Shown: in pieces, positions 1-8,939 of the stretch
Layout of the letters: each line of letters opens with the position of its first letter
How positions within the stretch are numbered: the first letter of the stretch is position 1
From: Sphingopyxis sp. JAI128
GTDB taxonomy: Bacteria; Pseudomonadota; Alphaproteobacteria; Sphingomonadales; Sphingomonadaceae
Length of the DNA: 64,000 bases
Assembly: GCF_014207235.1 (NCBI RefSeq)
Contig: NZ_JACHDA010000005.1
Span: forward strand, 186,001-250,000
Direction: 5' to 3'
Position numbers and translations under genes: made by a program
Notes under the pieces: model-generated
Databases searched by the model: none
Told to the model about the DNA's origin: nothing
The model's input: the letters and a program-made list of their open reading frames with translations, nothing else

Positions 1-3000
1 AAGGGCCGTCTCGGCCCCGGCCAGATGATCGCGGTCGACCTCGACGGCGGGACGCTCTACGAAGACCGCGCGATCAAGGACAAGATCGCGGGCGCAGCCG
101 ATTATGCCTCGCGCGTCAAGGGCTTCCGCACGATGGCCGACCTGCCGAAGGGCGGCAAATCGAACCTGCCGGCGTTCGACCGCAACGAATTGCTCCGCCG
201 CCAGGTCGCCGCCGGCCTCACCATGGAAGATATGGAGTTGATCCTGTCCCCGATGGTCGAGGATGCGAAGGAAGCGATCGGGTCGATGGGCGACGACACG
301 CCGCTCGCGGTCATTTCCGACAAGCCGCGCCACGTCGCGCAATTCTTCCGCCAGAATTTCAGCCAGGTCACCAACCCGCCGATCGACTCGTTGCGCGAAC
401 GGCATGTGATGAGCCTCAAGACGCGCTTCGCGAACCTCGCCAATATCCTCGACGAAAAGGGGCAGAGCGACCACGTCCTCGTGATCGATTCGCCTGTGCT
501 CGTCGGCGACGACTGGGATCGGCTGCGCGCCTATTTCGGCGATGCGGTCGCCGATATCGACTGCACCTTCCCCGTCGGCGGCGATGCATCGACGCTGCGC
601 GATGCGATCGCGCGTGTCCGCCGCGAGGCCGAGGAGGCCGTACGCGCCGGACGCAGCGAATTGTTCCTCACCGACCAGAATATCGGCGAAGGCCGCGTCG
701 GCATGGCGATGGTGCTCGCCGCCGCCGCGGTCCACACGCATCTCGTGCGCAAGGGACTGCGCAGCTACGCTTCGATCAACGTGCGGTCGGCCGAGGTGCT
801 CGACACCCACGCCTTTGCCGTGCTGATCGGCGTCGGCGCGACGACGGTCCATGCCTATCTTTCCGAAGCCGCGATCGCCGATCGGCATGCGCGCGGATTG
901 TTCGGCAACGACCTGTCGCTCGACGATTGCCGCCAGCGTTTCCGCAAGGCGATCGACGATGGCCTGCTCAAGATCCTTGCCAAGATGGGGATCGCGGTGA
1001 TCTCCTCCTATCGCGGCGGCTATAATTTCGAGGCGGTCGGGCTGAGCCGTGCGCTCGTCAACGACCTCTTCCCCGGCATGCCGGCCAAGATTTCGGGCGA
1101 GGGCTATCAGTCGCTGTTCATCAATGCGACCGAGAAGCATGAGGCGGCGTTCGACGCGCGCGTCACCACCCTGCCCATCGGCGGTTTCTATCGCCAGCGC
1201 GCGGGGGGCGAAACCCATGCCTATTCGGCGCAGCTGATGCACCTTTTGCAGACCGCGGTCGCGACCGACAGCTATTCGACCTATCTGCAATTCTCGCGCG
1301 GGGTCGCCGACCTGCCGCCGGTGTATCTGCGCGACCTGGTCGAGTTCAACTATCCCGCGCAAGGCGTGCCGCTCGACAGCGTCGAGGCGATCACCGAGAT
1401 CCGCAAGCGCTTCGTCACGCCGGGCATGTCGCTGGGTGCGCTCTCTCCCGAAGCGCATGAAACGCTGGCGATCGCGATGAACCGCATCGGCGCCAAGGCG
1501 GTGTCGGGCGAAGGCGGCGAAGCGAGCGAACGCTACAAGCCCTATGCCAATGGCGACAATGCCAACAGCAACATCAAGCAGATCGCATCGGGCCGCTTCG
1601 GCGTCACCGCCGAATATCTGGGCGCGTGCGACGAGATCGAGATCAAGGTCGCACAGGGTGCCAAACCCGGCGAGGGCGGCCAGCTTCCGGGCTTCAAGGT
1701 CACCGAGTTCATCGCGCGGCTGCGCCATGCGACGCCGGGGGTGACGCTGATCAGCCCGCCGCCGCACCACGACATTTATTCGATCGAGGATCTGGCGCAG
1801 CTCATCTACGACCTCAAGCAGATCAACCCGAAGGCGCGCGTCTGCGTCAAGCTCGTGAGTTCCGCAGGCATCGGCACCGTCGCGGCGGGGGTCGCGAAGG
1901 CCCATGCCGACGTCATCCTCGTCGCGGGCAACACCGGCGGCACCGGCGCTTCGCCCCAGACGAGCGTCAAATATGCCGGCACGCCGTGGGAAATGGGGCT
2001 TAGCGAAGTCAATCAGGTCCTTACCCTCAATGGCCTCCGCCACCGCATCCGCCTGCGCACCGACGGCGGGCTCAAGACCGGGCGCGACATTGTGATCGCC
2101 GCCATCCTCGGCGCCGAGGAATATGGCATCGGAACGTTGAGCCTCGTCGCGATGGGCTGCATCATGGTGCGCCAGTGCCACAGCAACACCTGCCCCGTCG
2201 GCGTGTGCACGCAGGACGAAAAACTGCGCCAGAAATTCACGGGCTCGCCCGAGAAGGTCATCAACCTGATGACCTTCATCGCCGAGGAAGTGCGCGAAAT
2301 CCTCGCCAAGCTCGGATACCGCAGCCTCGACGAGGTGATCGGACGCACCGAGCTTCTGCGTCAGGTCAGCCGCGGCGCCGAACATCTCGACGACCTCGAC
2401 CTCAATCCGATCCTCGCCAAGGTCGACGCCCCCGACGATCAGCGCCGATCGCAGGGGCCGAGCTTCCGCAACCCGGTGCCCGATAGCCTCGACGCGCAGA
2501 TTTTGAACGACGCGAAGCCGTTGTTCGAGCGCGGCGAGCGGATGCAGCTCACCTATAATGTCCGCAACACGCACCGCGCCGTCGGCACACGCCTGTCGGC
2601 CGAGGTCACCGCGCGCTTCGGCATGAAAGGCCTTTCCGACAACCATGTGCAGGTGCGCCTGCGCGGCACCGCCGGCCAGTCGCTCGGCGCCTTCCTGTGC
2701 CAGGGCATCACGCTCGAAGTGTTCGGCGACGCCAACGACTATGTCGGCAAGGGCCTGTCGGGTGGCCGCATTATCGTGCGCCCCACCGTGTCGAGCCCGC
2801 TCGTCAGCCAGCACAACAGCATCGTCGGCAACACCGTCCTTTACGGCGCGACCGCGGGCACCTTGCTCGCGGCGGGTCAGGCGGGCGAGCGCTTCGCTGT
2901 CCGCAACTCGGGCGCGAATGTCGTCGTCGAAGGCTGCGGCGCCAACGGCTGCGAATATATGACCGGCGGCACCGCGGTGATCCTCGGTCCCGTCGGCTCG

Positions 3001-3303
3001 AACTTCGGCGCCGGCATGACCGGCGGCATGGCGTTCGTGCTCGACACCGACGAATTGTTCGAGCGCCGCGCCAACGGCGAATCGATCGTGTGGCAGCGGC
3101 TCGCGAGCAGCCATTGGGAAGCCGTGCTCAGGGACCTGATTGAAGACCATGCCAAAGCGACCGGCAGCAAATGGTCGGCCGAAGTGCTCGCCGACTGGGA
3201 CCGCTGGCGCGGCCGTTTCTGGCAGATATGTCCGAAGGAAATGCTGAGCCGCCTGACGCATTCGCTGAACGAGGAAGAGGCCGAGGTCGTCGCGGCCGAA
3301 TGA
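1..3303 (+). CDS. gltB: Glutamate synthase (NADPH) large subunit, 5'-truncated by window edge
   Basis: Makes glutamate from glutamine and 2-oxoglutarate in the cytoplasmic GOGAT reaction. The reading frame is open from base 1, so the N-terminal glutaminase domain lies outside the window. What remains is the central domain, the FMN-binding synthase domain (around 1420-2350), the cysteine-rich 3Fe-4S segment CIMVRQCHSNTCPVGVC near 2158-2208, and the glycine-rich C-terminal GXGXG beta-helix (around 2560-3100). The stop is TGA at 3301. The small subunit gene gltD is not directly downstream, where a small secreted protein gene follows instead, so gltD must lie upstream or elsewhere. The family assignment is firm; only the missing 5' end limits the call. 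Confidence 0.97.
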   Translation, partial: KGRLGPGQMIAVDLDGGTLYEDRAIKDKIAGAADYASRVKGFRTMADLPKGGKSNLPAFDRNELLRRQVAAGLTMEDMELILSPMVEDAKEAIGSMGDDTPLAVISDKPRHVAQFFRQNFSQVTNPPIDSLRERHVMSLKTRFANLANILDEKGQSDHVLVIDSPVLVGDDWDRLRAYFGDAVADIDCTFPVGGDASTLRDAIARVRREAEEAVRAGRSELFLTDQNIGEGRVGMAMVLAAAAVHTHLVRKGLRSYASINVRSAEVLDTHAFAVLIGVGATTVHAYLSEAAIADRHARGLFGNDLSLDDCRQRFRKAIDDGLLKILAKMGIAVISSYRGGYNFEAVGLSRALVNDLFPGMPAKISGEGYQSLFINATEKHEAAFDARVTTLPIGGFYRQRAGGETHAYSAQLMHLLQTAVATDSYSTYLQFSRGVADLPPVYLRDLVEFNYPAQGVPLDSVEAITEIRKRFVTPGMSLGALSPEAHETLAIAMNRIGAKAVSGEGGEASERYKPYANGDNANSNIKQIASGRFGVTAEYLGACDEIEIKVAQGAKPGEGGQLPGFKVTEFIARLRHATPGVTLISPPPHHDIYSIEDLAQLIYDLKQINPKARVCVKLVSSAGIGTVAAGVAKAHADVILVAGNTGGTGASPQTSVKYAGTPWEMGLSEVNQVLTLNGLRHRIRLRTDGGLKTGRDIVIAAILGAEEYGIGTLSLVAMGCIMVRQCHSNTCPVGVCTQDEKLRQKFTGSPEKVINLMTFIAEEVREILAKLGYRSLDEVIGRTELLRQVSRGAEHLDDLDLNPILAKVDAPDDQRRSQGPSFRNPVPDSLDAQILNDAKPLFERGERMQLTYNVRNTHRAVGTRLSAEVTARFGMKGLSDNHVQVRLRGTAGQSLGAFLCQGITLEVFGDANDYVGKGLSGGRIIVRPTVSSPLVSQHNSIVGNTVLYGATAGTLLAAGQAGERFAVRNSGANVVVEGCGANGCEYMTGGTAVILGPVGSNFGAGMTGGMAFVLDTDELFERRANGESIVWQRLASSHWEAVLRDLIEDHAKATGSKWSAEVLADWDRWRGRFWQICPKEMLSRLTHSLNEEEAEVVAAE

Positions 3304-3311
3304 CCCGCCGT

Positions 3312-3341
3312 GGCGGCGATGCGTTTCGTCGCATCGTCGCC
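3312..3341. terminator. Hairpin after gltB, possible terminator
   Basis: A 12-bp stem (GGCGGCGATGCG pairing with CGCATCGTCGCC, one mismatch) with a 6-nt loop starts 8 bases after the gltB stop. There is no T-run after it, so intrinsic termination is only a possibility; it may instead stabilise the 3' end of the mRNA. Confidence 0.45.
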
Positions 3342-3415
3342 GCACGTTCAGCGCAGCGAAAGCGTTGCTTCGCTAGGGAGCCGCATCGATTTCCGCATCC
3401 GGAAAGGCTGAAGTC

Positions 3416-3844
3416 ATGCGCTCGACCGCAAAATTGTCCTTGATTGCCCTCCCCCTGTTCGCGCTTGCCGCGCCCGCATCCGCGAGCGAGATGCGGGGCG
3501 CGGTCGCGACGCTTAACGATCCGGTCGCGCAGGAACGGATGGCCGAGACGATCACCGCGATGGTCGGCGCGCTGATGCAGATGCAGGTCGGCCCGCTCGC
3601 GAAGGCGGTGGCACAGATCGATCCGGACTCCGACGCCGCCTATATCCCGCCCGACGCGACGCTCGGCGAAGTCACCGGCAGCGACCCCTATTATGCCGAG
3701 CGCATGGGCGACGATGTCCGCGCCACCACGCGCATGGCGGGCCACGCGGCATCGGCGATCGCCGCTTACGCTCCGGTCCTCAAGGACATGGCGCGCGACC
3801 TTGCCGCGCAATGGGAAAGGGAGCGCGCGGAGTCGCGCCGCTGA
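3416..3844 (+). CDS. Small secreted protein of unknown function
   Basis: Encodes 142 residues. The N-terminus has a clear Sec signal peptide (basic start, then LIALPLFALAAPASASE), with cleavage expected after ASA near residue 24, so the mature product should be periplasmic. The mature part is Ala- and Met-rich and looks helical, with no cysteines and no motif I recognise. It lies 112 bases after gltB behind a hairpin and is probably its own transcription unit. I cannot assign a function. Confidence 0.75.
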   Translation: MRSTAKLSLIALPLFALAAPASASEMRGAVATLNDPVAQERMAETITAMVGALMQMQVGPLAKAVAQIDPDSDAAYIPPDATLGEVTGSDPYYAERMGDDVRATTRMAGHAASAIAAYAPVLKDMARDLAAQWERERAESRR

Positions 3845-3921
3845 CGCCTAATCGACAATCGGCTGCATTCCGCGCGCCATAGCCGTTGCGCGCGGCGCCC
3901 CGCTGCCGCTATGCCAGACGC

Positions 3922-4593
3922 ATGTGGCAACTCTATCAATTCCCGCTCTGTCCCTTCTCGCGCAAGGTTCGCCTCCTGTTGGGCGAAAAGGGTGTCGGTT
4001 ACGAATTGGTGCGCGAATCGCCGTGGGAGCGCCGCGACGAATTCATCGACCTCAATCCGGCCGGGCGCACCCCGGTGATGGTCGATCAGGCGCGCGGCCA
4101 GGTTCTGATCGACAGCATGGCCATCGCCGAATATTTCGAGGAAACCGTCGAAGGCAAGGCGATGATCAACGGCACCGCGGCGAACCGCGCCGAAATCCGC
4201 CGGCTGACATCGTGGTTCGATCACGACTTCTATTATGAAGTCACCGGCCCCCTGCTGTTCGAACGCATGCAGAAGCGCATCGTCCACCGCCAGCCGCCCG
4301 ACGGCGGCGCGCTGCGTGAGGCGATGAAAGCGGCAAACAACCATCTCGACTATGTCGACTATCTCATCGACCACCGCACCTGGCTCGCCGGCGCGACGAT
4401 GAGCCTCGCCGACCTGACCGCCGCGGCGCATATCTCGGTCGCCGACTATCTGGGCGGGATCGACTGGACCGGGCACGAGCAGACCAAGGGCTGGTATTCG
4501 GGCCTCAAATCGCGCCCCAGCTTCCGCCCGCTGCTGGCCGAACGGATGGAAATCGTGACGCCGCCCAAATATTATGAGGATGTGGATTTCTGA
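3922..4593 (+). CDS. Glutathione S-transferase family protein
   Basis: Encodes 223 residues from the ATG at 3922, chosen because a thioredoxin-fold GST N-terminus begins there; a longer frame upstream has no family match. The N-terminal motif CPFSRKVRLLL at about residues 9-19 is the glutaredoxin-like beginning of many alphaproteobacterial GST-like proteins, with a Cys where classical GSTs use Ser or Tyr. NPAGRTPVM and SMAIAEYFEE are the usual cis-Pro and glutathione-binding segments, and an all-helical C-terminal domain follows. The substrate is unknown. The gene is followed by a palindromic repeat and a convergent gene. Confidence 0.87.
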   Translation: MWQLYQFPLCPFSRKVRLLLGEKGVGYELVRESPWERRDEFIDLNPAGRTPVMVDQARGQVLIDSMAIAEYFEETVEGKAMINGTAANRAEIRRLTSWFDHDFYYEVTGPLLFERMQKRIVHRQPPDGGALREAMKAANNHLDYVDYLIDHRTWLAGATMSLADLTAAAHISVADYLGGIDWTGHEQTKGWYSGLKSRPSFRPLLAERMEIVTPPKYYEDVDF

Positions 4594-4609
4594 GGCGACG
4601 GAGAAATAA

Positions 4610-4685
4610 GTGCTCCCCGGCGAAAGCCGGGGTCCACACGATGCAGTGCCGCGCAACCTGGACTCCGGCTTTCGCCGGGGAGCAC
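4610..4685. repeat. Palindromic intergenic repeat (27-bp arms), likely bidirectional terminator
   Basis: The arms 4610-4636 and 4659-4685 are inverted copies with one mismatch, separated by 22 bases. The arm core is CTCCCCGGCGAAAGCCGGGG. The element fills the gap between two convergent genes (GST-like and YdeI-like), the position expected of a REP-like element that also ends transcription from both sides. Confidence 0.85.
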
Positions 4686-4695
4686 CAACTGGCAC

Positions 4696-5298
4696 TCAGC
4701 AACTCCGATATTTCCAGTTCCGATCCTTACCCTCGGCAACCTGCGCGACGATCGTTTCGATGCGTTTGACGCGCGTTTCCTCGCGCTTCGCCTCGAGCAC
4801 CCATTCGATATAGTCGCGGCGCTTGCCGGGCGAGAAGGCGTCCCAATGGCCTTGCGCTGCGGGATTGGCCTTGAGCGCGGCGCCCAGATCGCCCGGCAGA
4901 TCGAGCGCCGCCTTTGGTTTCGGTGTCGCGCGCTTGGGCTTGCCTTCCGCGCACAGCGCCGCAGCCTTCGCGATATAATCCGCCATCTGCTTGTCCGACG
5001 GCAGGTCGGCGAGCGAGGCCAGCCGCCCCATGCTGCCCATCGCGCCGGTGTCGCGCGGCGAGCCTGTCACCTCCTCGTCGCGCCAGAAGCCAAAGGTCGC
5101 ATGTTCCTTGAACGCCGCCATGCCAGCAAGATTTTGCCCGTTCAGCACGAAATGCGGGACACCCCATTTCAGCGTTTCTTCGGCGCCCGGCGCATATTCA
5201 TGCACCAGTTCGCGCAAATGGGTCAGGATCGGCTGCGCGAAGGGCCGCCGCTTCGCGATATAGGCGTCGACGCGCGGATCGCGGGTCAGGCCGGCCAC
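4696..5298 (-). CDS. YdeI/OmpD-associated family protein with DUF1801 domain
   Basis: Encodes 200 residues. The N-terminal part (about residues 5-115) is a DUF1801-type fold with the pattern ETLKWGVPHFVLNG and FKEHATFGFW. A Lys/Pro-rich linker follows, then a C-terminal YdeI-like segment with the hallmark FSPGKRRDYIEWVLEAKREETRVKR. Proteins of this type are cytosolic and of unclear biochemical role; the bacteriocin-protection name comes from distant homologues. The start overlaps the 3' end of ubiG by 13 bases, so translation is probably coupled. Expression from the ubiG promoter is likely. Confidence 0.85.
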   Translation of the reverse strand: MAGLTRDPRVDAYIAKRRPFAQPILTHLRELVHEYAPGAEETLKWGVPHFVLNGQNLAGMAAFKEHATFGFWRDEEVTGSPRDTGAMGSMGRLASLADLPSDKQMADYIAKAAALCAEGKPKRATPKPKAALDLPGDLGAALKANPAAQGHWDAFSPGKRRDYIEWVLEAKREETRVKRIETIVAQVAEGKDRNWKYRSC

Positions 5299-6011
5299 CG
5301 CGCAGCGACCAGATAGTTCAGCGCCTCGCTGCCGCCGAGCTTGAAGCCCTTGGCCGCCGATGGCGACAGGCCAGTGCGGTCGATGACCTCCAGCCCCGCT
5401 CCCTCGAGCAGCTTCGTCAGCTCCTCGGGCTTCAGGAACTGATCCCAGTCGTGCGTCCCGCGCGGCACCGCGCCAAAGCGCTCGGCCGCCTCGACGAGCA
5501 GCAGCTTCGACAGCATCGTCCGGTTGGGTGTCGACAATATCATCAGCCCGCCGAGCGCGAGCCGGCCGGCGAGTTCGCCGATGAAGGCGGCCGGATCGGC
5601 GACATGCTCGACCACTTCCATCGAGGTGACGAGGTCGAAAGTCGCAGGCGGCAACGCGGACAGTTCACCCGCGAAATAGGTGATCGCAAGCCCCTGCCCC
5701 GCCGCGTGATCACGAGCGGCAGCAATATTTTCGGGCGCTGCATCGACGCCGGTGACCTTCGCGCCCATTCGCGCGAGCGGTTCGGCGAGCAGCCCCGCGC
5801 CACAGCCGACATCAAGCGCGCTGCGACCGGCAAGCGCATGGCGCTCGCGCGCGTCGACCTGCCAATGCGCGTCGATCTGATCGCGGATATAGGCAAGCCG
5901 CACCGGATTGAGCTTGTGCAGCATCGCCGACGAGCCGTGCGGATCCCACCAGTCGGCGGCGAGTGCGCCGAAATGGGCGGCTTCGTGCGGGTTGATCGTG
6001 GCGGCACTCAT
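5286..6011 (-). CDS. ubiG: Ubiquinone biosynthesis O-methyltransferase
   Basis: Performs both O-methylation steps of ubiquinone synthesis using S-adenosylmethionine. The start at 6011 (MSAATINPHEAAHFGALAADWWDP) matches the usual UbiG beginning; the frame extends upstream but without family signal. The product is 241 residues, normal for the family. SAM-binding motif I is seen as ALDVGCGAGLLAEPLARMGA, with SMEVVEHV further on. The gene is divergent from lysC with about 160 bases between, and its end overlaps the YdeI-like gene. Confidence 0.95.
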   Translation of the reverse strand: MSAATINPHEAAHFGALAADWWDPHGSSAMLHKLNPVRLAYIRDQIDAHWQVDARERHALAGRSALDVGCGAGLLAEPLARMGAKVTGVDAAPENIAAARDHAAGQGLAITYFAGELSALPPATFDLVTSMEVVEHVADPAAFIGELAGRLALGGLMILSTPNRTMLSKLLLVEAAERFGAVPRGTHDWDQFLKPEELTKLLEGAGLEVIDRTGLSPSAAKGFKLGGSEALNYLVAARWPA

Positions 6012-6171
6012 GCCCTGCGATGTGGCACCGTGCCTCGCGCCATGCAAGAAATTCTATCCGGCGCATACGATGCCGGTCTTGCCATCGCCCTCCCCCTTCC
6101 GTAACGACGCGAGCGCCGCGGAAATGCTTGGAAAAGTTGCGGCGGAAACCAGATCGGGAAAGCGGGGCGAC

Positions 6172-7419
6172 ATGGCGCGGATCGTGATGAAATTCGGGGG
6201 CACGTCGATGGCGGGCACCGAGCGGATTCGCACCGTGGCGAAACTCGTCGCGCGCGAAGTGGCACAGGGCAACGAAGTCGCGGTCGTCGTCTCCGCGATG
6301 GCGGGAGAAACCGACCGGCTCGTGAACTTCTGCCGCGAGGCGAACCCGCGCTACGACCCCGCCGAATATGACGTCGTCGTCGCTGCGGGCGAACAGGTCA
6401 CCTCGGGCCTTCTTGCCCTCACCCTGCAGGCGATGGGCGTCCCCGCGCGCAGCTGGCTCGGCTGGCAGCTCCCGATCCGTACCGAGGAGGCACATGCCCG
6501 CGCGCGCATCCTCGACATCGACACCGGCGCGCTGACCGCCGCGATGGGACACGGCGAGGTCGCGGTCATCCCCGGCTTTCAGGGCATGATGGACGATGGC
6601 CGCGTCGCGACGCTCGGCCGTGGCGGCTCGGACACCAGCGCGGTTGCCGTGGCGGCGGCGGTGAAAGCCGACCGCTGCGACATCTACACCGACGTCGACG
6701 GCGTCTACACCACCGACCCGCGCATCGTCGCGCGCGCGCGCAAGCTCGACTATGTCACCTATGAGGAAATGCTCGAACTCGCGAGCGTCGGGGCCAAGGT
6801 GCTCCAGACGCGCTCGGTCGGGCTGGCGATGAAGATGGGCGTGCGCGTGCAAGTGCTCTCAAGCTTCGTCGAGGGCGACGAGGCGCCCGCCAAAGGCACG
6901 ATGATCGTCAGCGACGAGGAAATAGAGGAACATCAGATGGAACGGCAGCTGATCACCGGCATCGCCCACGACAAGAATGAAGCGAAGATCATCGTCACGC
7001 GCGTGCCCGACAAGCCGGGCGCGGTCGCCAACATCTTCGGTCCGCTCGCCGCGGCGGGGATCAACGTCGATATGATCATCCAGAATGTCGGCCGCGAAAA
7101 GGGCGAGACCGACGTGACCTTCACCGTGCCGGGCACCGACCTGCTCCGCTCGATCGACCTGCTCGAAGGCGCGAAGGACAAGATCGGCTTCAACCGCATC
7201 ATCAGCGACGACAAGGTCGCGAAGGTCAGCGTCGTCGGGGTCGGTATGAAGAGCCACGCGGGGGTCGCGAGCACGATGTTCCGCGCGCTGGCCGATCGCG
7301 GCATCAACATCCAGGCGATCTCGACCAGCGAGATCAAGGTCAGCGTGCTGATCGACGAGGACGAGACCGAACTCGCGGTGCGCGTCCTCCACACCGCGTA
7401 CGGACTCGACGCCGAGTAA
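6172..7419 (+). CDS. lysC: Aspartate kinase
   Basis: Phosphorylates aspartate, the first step towards lysine, threonine, methionine and diaminopimelate. The start at 6172 (MARIVMKFGGTSM) puts the catalytic KFGGTS motif at residues 7-12; a longer upstream frame overlaps ubiG and has no homology. The product is 415 residues, the length of alphaproteobacterial monofunctional aspartokinases. The kinase domain spans about residues 1-245, with GRGGSDTSAVAVAAA and TDVDGVYTTDPR. Two C-terminal ACT domains (around 265-415) are the site of feedback inhibition by lysine or threonine. It ends base-to-base against the convergent yciB-like gene. Confidence 0.97.
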   Translation: MARIVMKFGGTSMAGTERIRTVAKLVAREVAQGNEVAVVVSAMAGETDRLVNFCREANPRYDPAEYDVVVAAGEQVTSGLLALTLQAMGVPARSWLGWQLPIRTEEAHARARILDIDTGALTAAMGHGEVAVIPGFQGMMDDGRVATLGRGGSDTSAVAVAAAVKADRCDIYTDVDGVYTTDPRIVARARKLDYVTYEEMLELASVGAKVLQTRSVGLAMKMGVRVQVLSSFVEGDEAPAKGTMIVSDEEIEEHQMERQLITGIAHDKNEAKIIVTRVPDKPGAVANIFGPLAAAGINVDMIIQNVGREKGETDVTFTVPGTDLLRSIDLLEGAKDKIGFNRIISDDKVAKVSVVGVGMKSHAGVASTMFRALADRGINIQAISTSEIKVSVLIDEDETELAVRVLHTAYGLDAE

Positions 7420-8004
7420 TCACTCCGCTGCGAACGGTTGCAGCGTGCCGCCCGCGCGGCGGCGCAGTCGCGCCCGCGTGATGACATGCACGACCGCGAG
7501 GTGGATCGCGAACAGGCCGAATTTCGACGCGAGCGGAAAGATGCCGACGAACAGCGGCCACCATGCGGTGAAGAACAGCGCAATCACGAGGTTCAGCGCC
7601 GCGCTCGCGAACATCAGCGCCGCCCAGATCATCCCGAAGCGGTCCATGACGTCGCCGACGATCGCGAGCTGTTCGGGCGGGATATATCGATTGAGCCACC
7701 CCTTGCGCAGCATCACGCTGCCGACGATCAGATAGACGATCGTCGGCTTCGCCATCACGAAGCGCGGGTCGCCGGTGAACAGCGTCGCTGCGGCTGTAAA
7801 GAGCACCGAGGCAAGGCTGATCCATTGCAGTGCCGCGACCTTCTTGCCGCGTGCAAGCTCGTAACCGACGACGCCGAGCGCCACTACGGTGCCCGCGATC
7901 GTCGCTGGGACGATCCCTGCCCCGGCAACGAGCAGCACCGCGAAAACGAGCACGCCGAGCGAATCGAACAGCATCGGTCCGATGGCATAGAGCAAGGTTT
8001 TCAT
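7420..8004 (-). CDS. yciB: YciB/IspZ-like inner-membrane protein (septation protein A family)
   Basis: Encodes 194 residues with five to six hydrophobic segments. The family signature is LQWISLASVLFTAAATLFTG followed by MAKPTIVYLIVGSVML, and later the YIPPEQL loop. YciB proteins are inner-membrane proteins linked to cell-envelope synthesis and intracellular septation. The start at 8004 is preceded by GGAAAGGAGC on the minus strand, a good ribosome-binding site. The stop directly abuts the lysC stop from the other strand, so the two mRNAs converge without any spacer. Confidence 0.85.
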   Translation of the reverse strand: MKTLLYAIGPMLFDSLGVLVFAVLLVAGAGIVPATIAGTVVALGVVGYELARGKKVAALQWISLASVLFTAAATLFTGDPRFVMAKPTIVYLIVGSVMLRKGWLNRYIPPEQLAIVGDVMDRFGMIWAALMFASAALNLVIALFFTAWWPLFVGIFPLASKFGLFAIHLAVVHVITRARLRRRAGGTLQPFAAE

Positions 8005-8122
8005 CCGCAGCTCCTTTCCGACTCAATGTTATCGACGTAAACATTGATCGCGAACACGAACGGGGTCAAGCAAAAATTGACGCTGTTAACATCAAGTGCT
8101 GCGAAGCGCGATTGTGGCGCGA

Positions 8123-8622
8123 TCAGCTGCGCAGCCGGACCTTTGCCGTCACCGACAGGCCGGGGCGCAGTTCCGCGAGTGCCGCCTGCCCCGCATCGAG
8201 CCGTATCCGTACCCCGACGCGCTGAACGATCTTGGTGAAATTGTCCGATCCGGGCTCGAACGGCAGCAGGGTGAATTTGCTTCCCGATCCCGGCGCGAGG
8301 CTTTCGACCGAGCCGCGCAGCGTGTCGCCGAGCGCGTCGACATAGACGTCGGCCCGCTGTCCCGGGCGCAGCGCCCGCGTCTGCGTTTCCTTGGAATTGG
8401 CAACGACATAGATCGACTTCGCCGGCACCACCGACAGCAGGCGCGACCCTGCTCGGCGCCAAGCGAGGCGAGCCTCGCGCACGTCGATGCGCGCGAGCGG
8501 ATCGCCTGCCCTGATCGCCCGATTGTCCTTGACCAGCATCGCGGTGACGATCCCGCCGACGCGCGGCACGACCTCGCTCGCGTCGGCCTGCAGATAGGCG
8601 TTGTCGCCAGCGCTGCTGTGAA
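8123..8622 (-). pseudogene. Remnant of EmrA/HlyD-type membrane-fusion protein gene
   Basis: Read leftwards from about 8615, the frame begins GDNAYLQADASEVVPRVGG, the start of the biotinyl-lipoyl domain of EmrA-type periplasmic adaptors, and continues to GDPLARID. It then jumps, within about a dozen residues, to SVVPAKSIYVVANSKETQ and the beta-barrel with APGSGSKF and NFTKIVQRV, ending LRPGLSVTAKVRLRS. The N-terminal membrane anchor and the whole coiled-coil hairpin are missing. The 5' break coincides with a dispersed repeat beginning at 8621. No permease or outer-membrane partner gene is adjacent. An ATG at 8569 could give a 148-residue product, but it would lack anchor and hairpin and is unlikely to work as an adaptor. 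Confidence 0.75.
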
Positions 8623-8712
8623 TCCCGGATCAAGTCCGGGATGACGAATGTCTGGAATCCACCCCAAAGCCGACGCCTGCAAAAAGGCCTTTCCTACATT
8701 ATCCGGCTGTGC
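8621..8712. repeat. Dispersed intergenic repeat, copy A
   Basis: This stretch matches 22986-23071 over about 90 bases with scattered changes and small indels. Shared blocks include ATCCCGGATCAAGTCC, TCTGGAATCCA and CCTTTCCTACATTATCC. It begins exactly where the EmrA-like frame is broken. No transposase is present, so it looks like a non-autonomous element. Confidence 0.8.
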
Positions 8713-8939
8713 CAGCCTTTGTCCCGACTCCGTCTCTATATCGGCAAAAACACCCGTTTGCCGGTTATGGACGCGCGCACGAACCGGGCGCGGCATGTCC
8801 GCCGAGTGCGACCAATCGGCGTCTGCACAAGGCTGACCTTTCCTGACCTTTGGAGTGACGACGCCCGACCCAGCCCGCGACTGACGATGACGGCACCGTC
8901 CGCTCCACCCCCATGCGGACGCGTCTTCAGGCCGGGCCC
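8713..8939. other. Intergenic region without a supported gene
   Basis: Lies between the repeat and the end of the rhomboid gene. A 62-codon plus-strand frame starts at 8648 inside the repeat, but its first third is repeat-encoded and it has no ribosome-binding site, so I do not call it. Nothing else is recognisable here; it may be worn-down sequence that once belonged to the broken adaptor locus. Confidence 0.5.

Noticed and set aside
8648..8836. 62-codon plus-strand frame MSGIHPKADACKKAFP
   Set aside because: The first third is encoded by a dispersed repeat and recurs near other copies. There is no ribosome-binding site and no homology in the rest.
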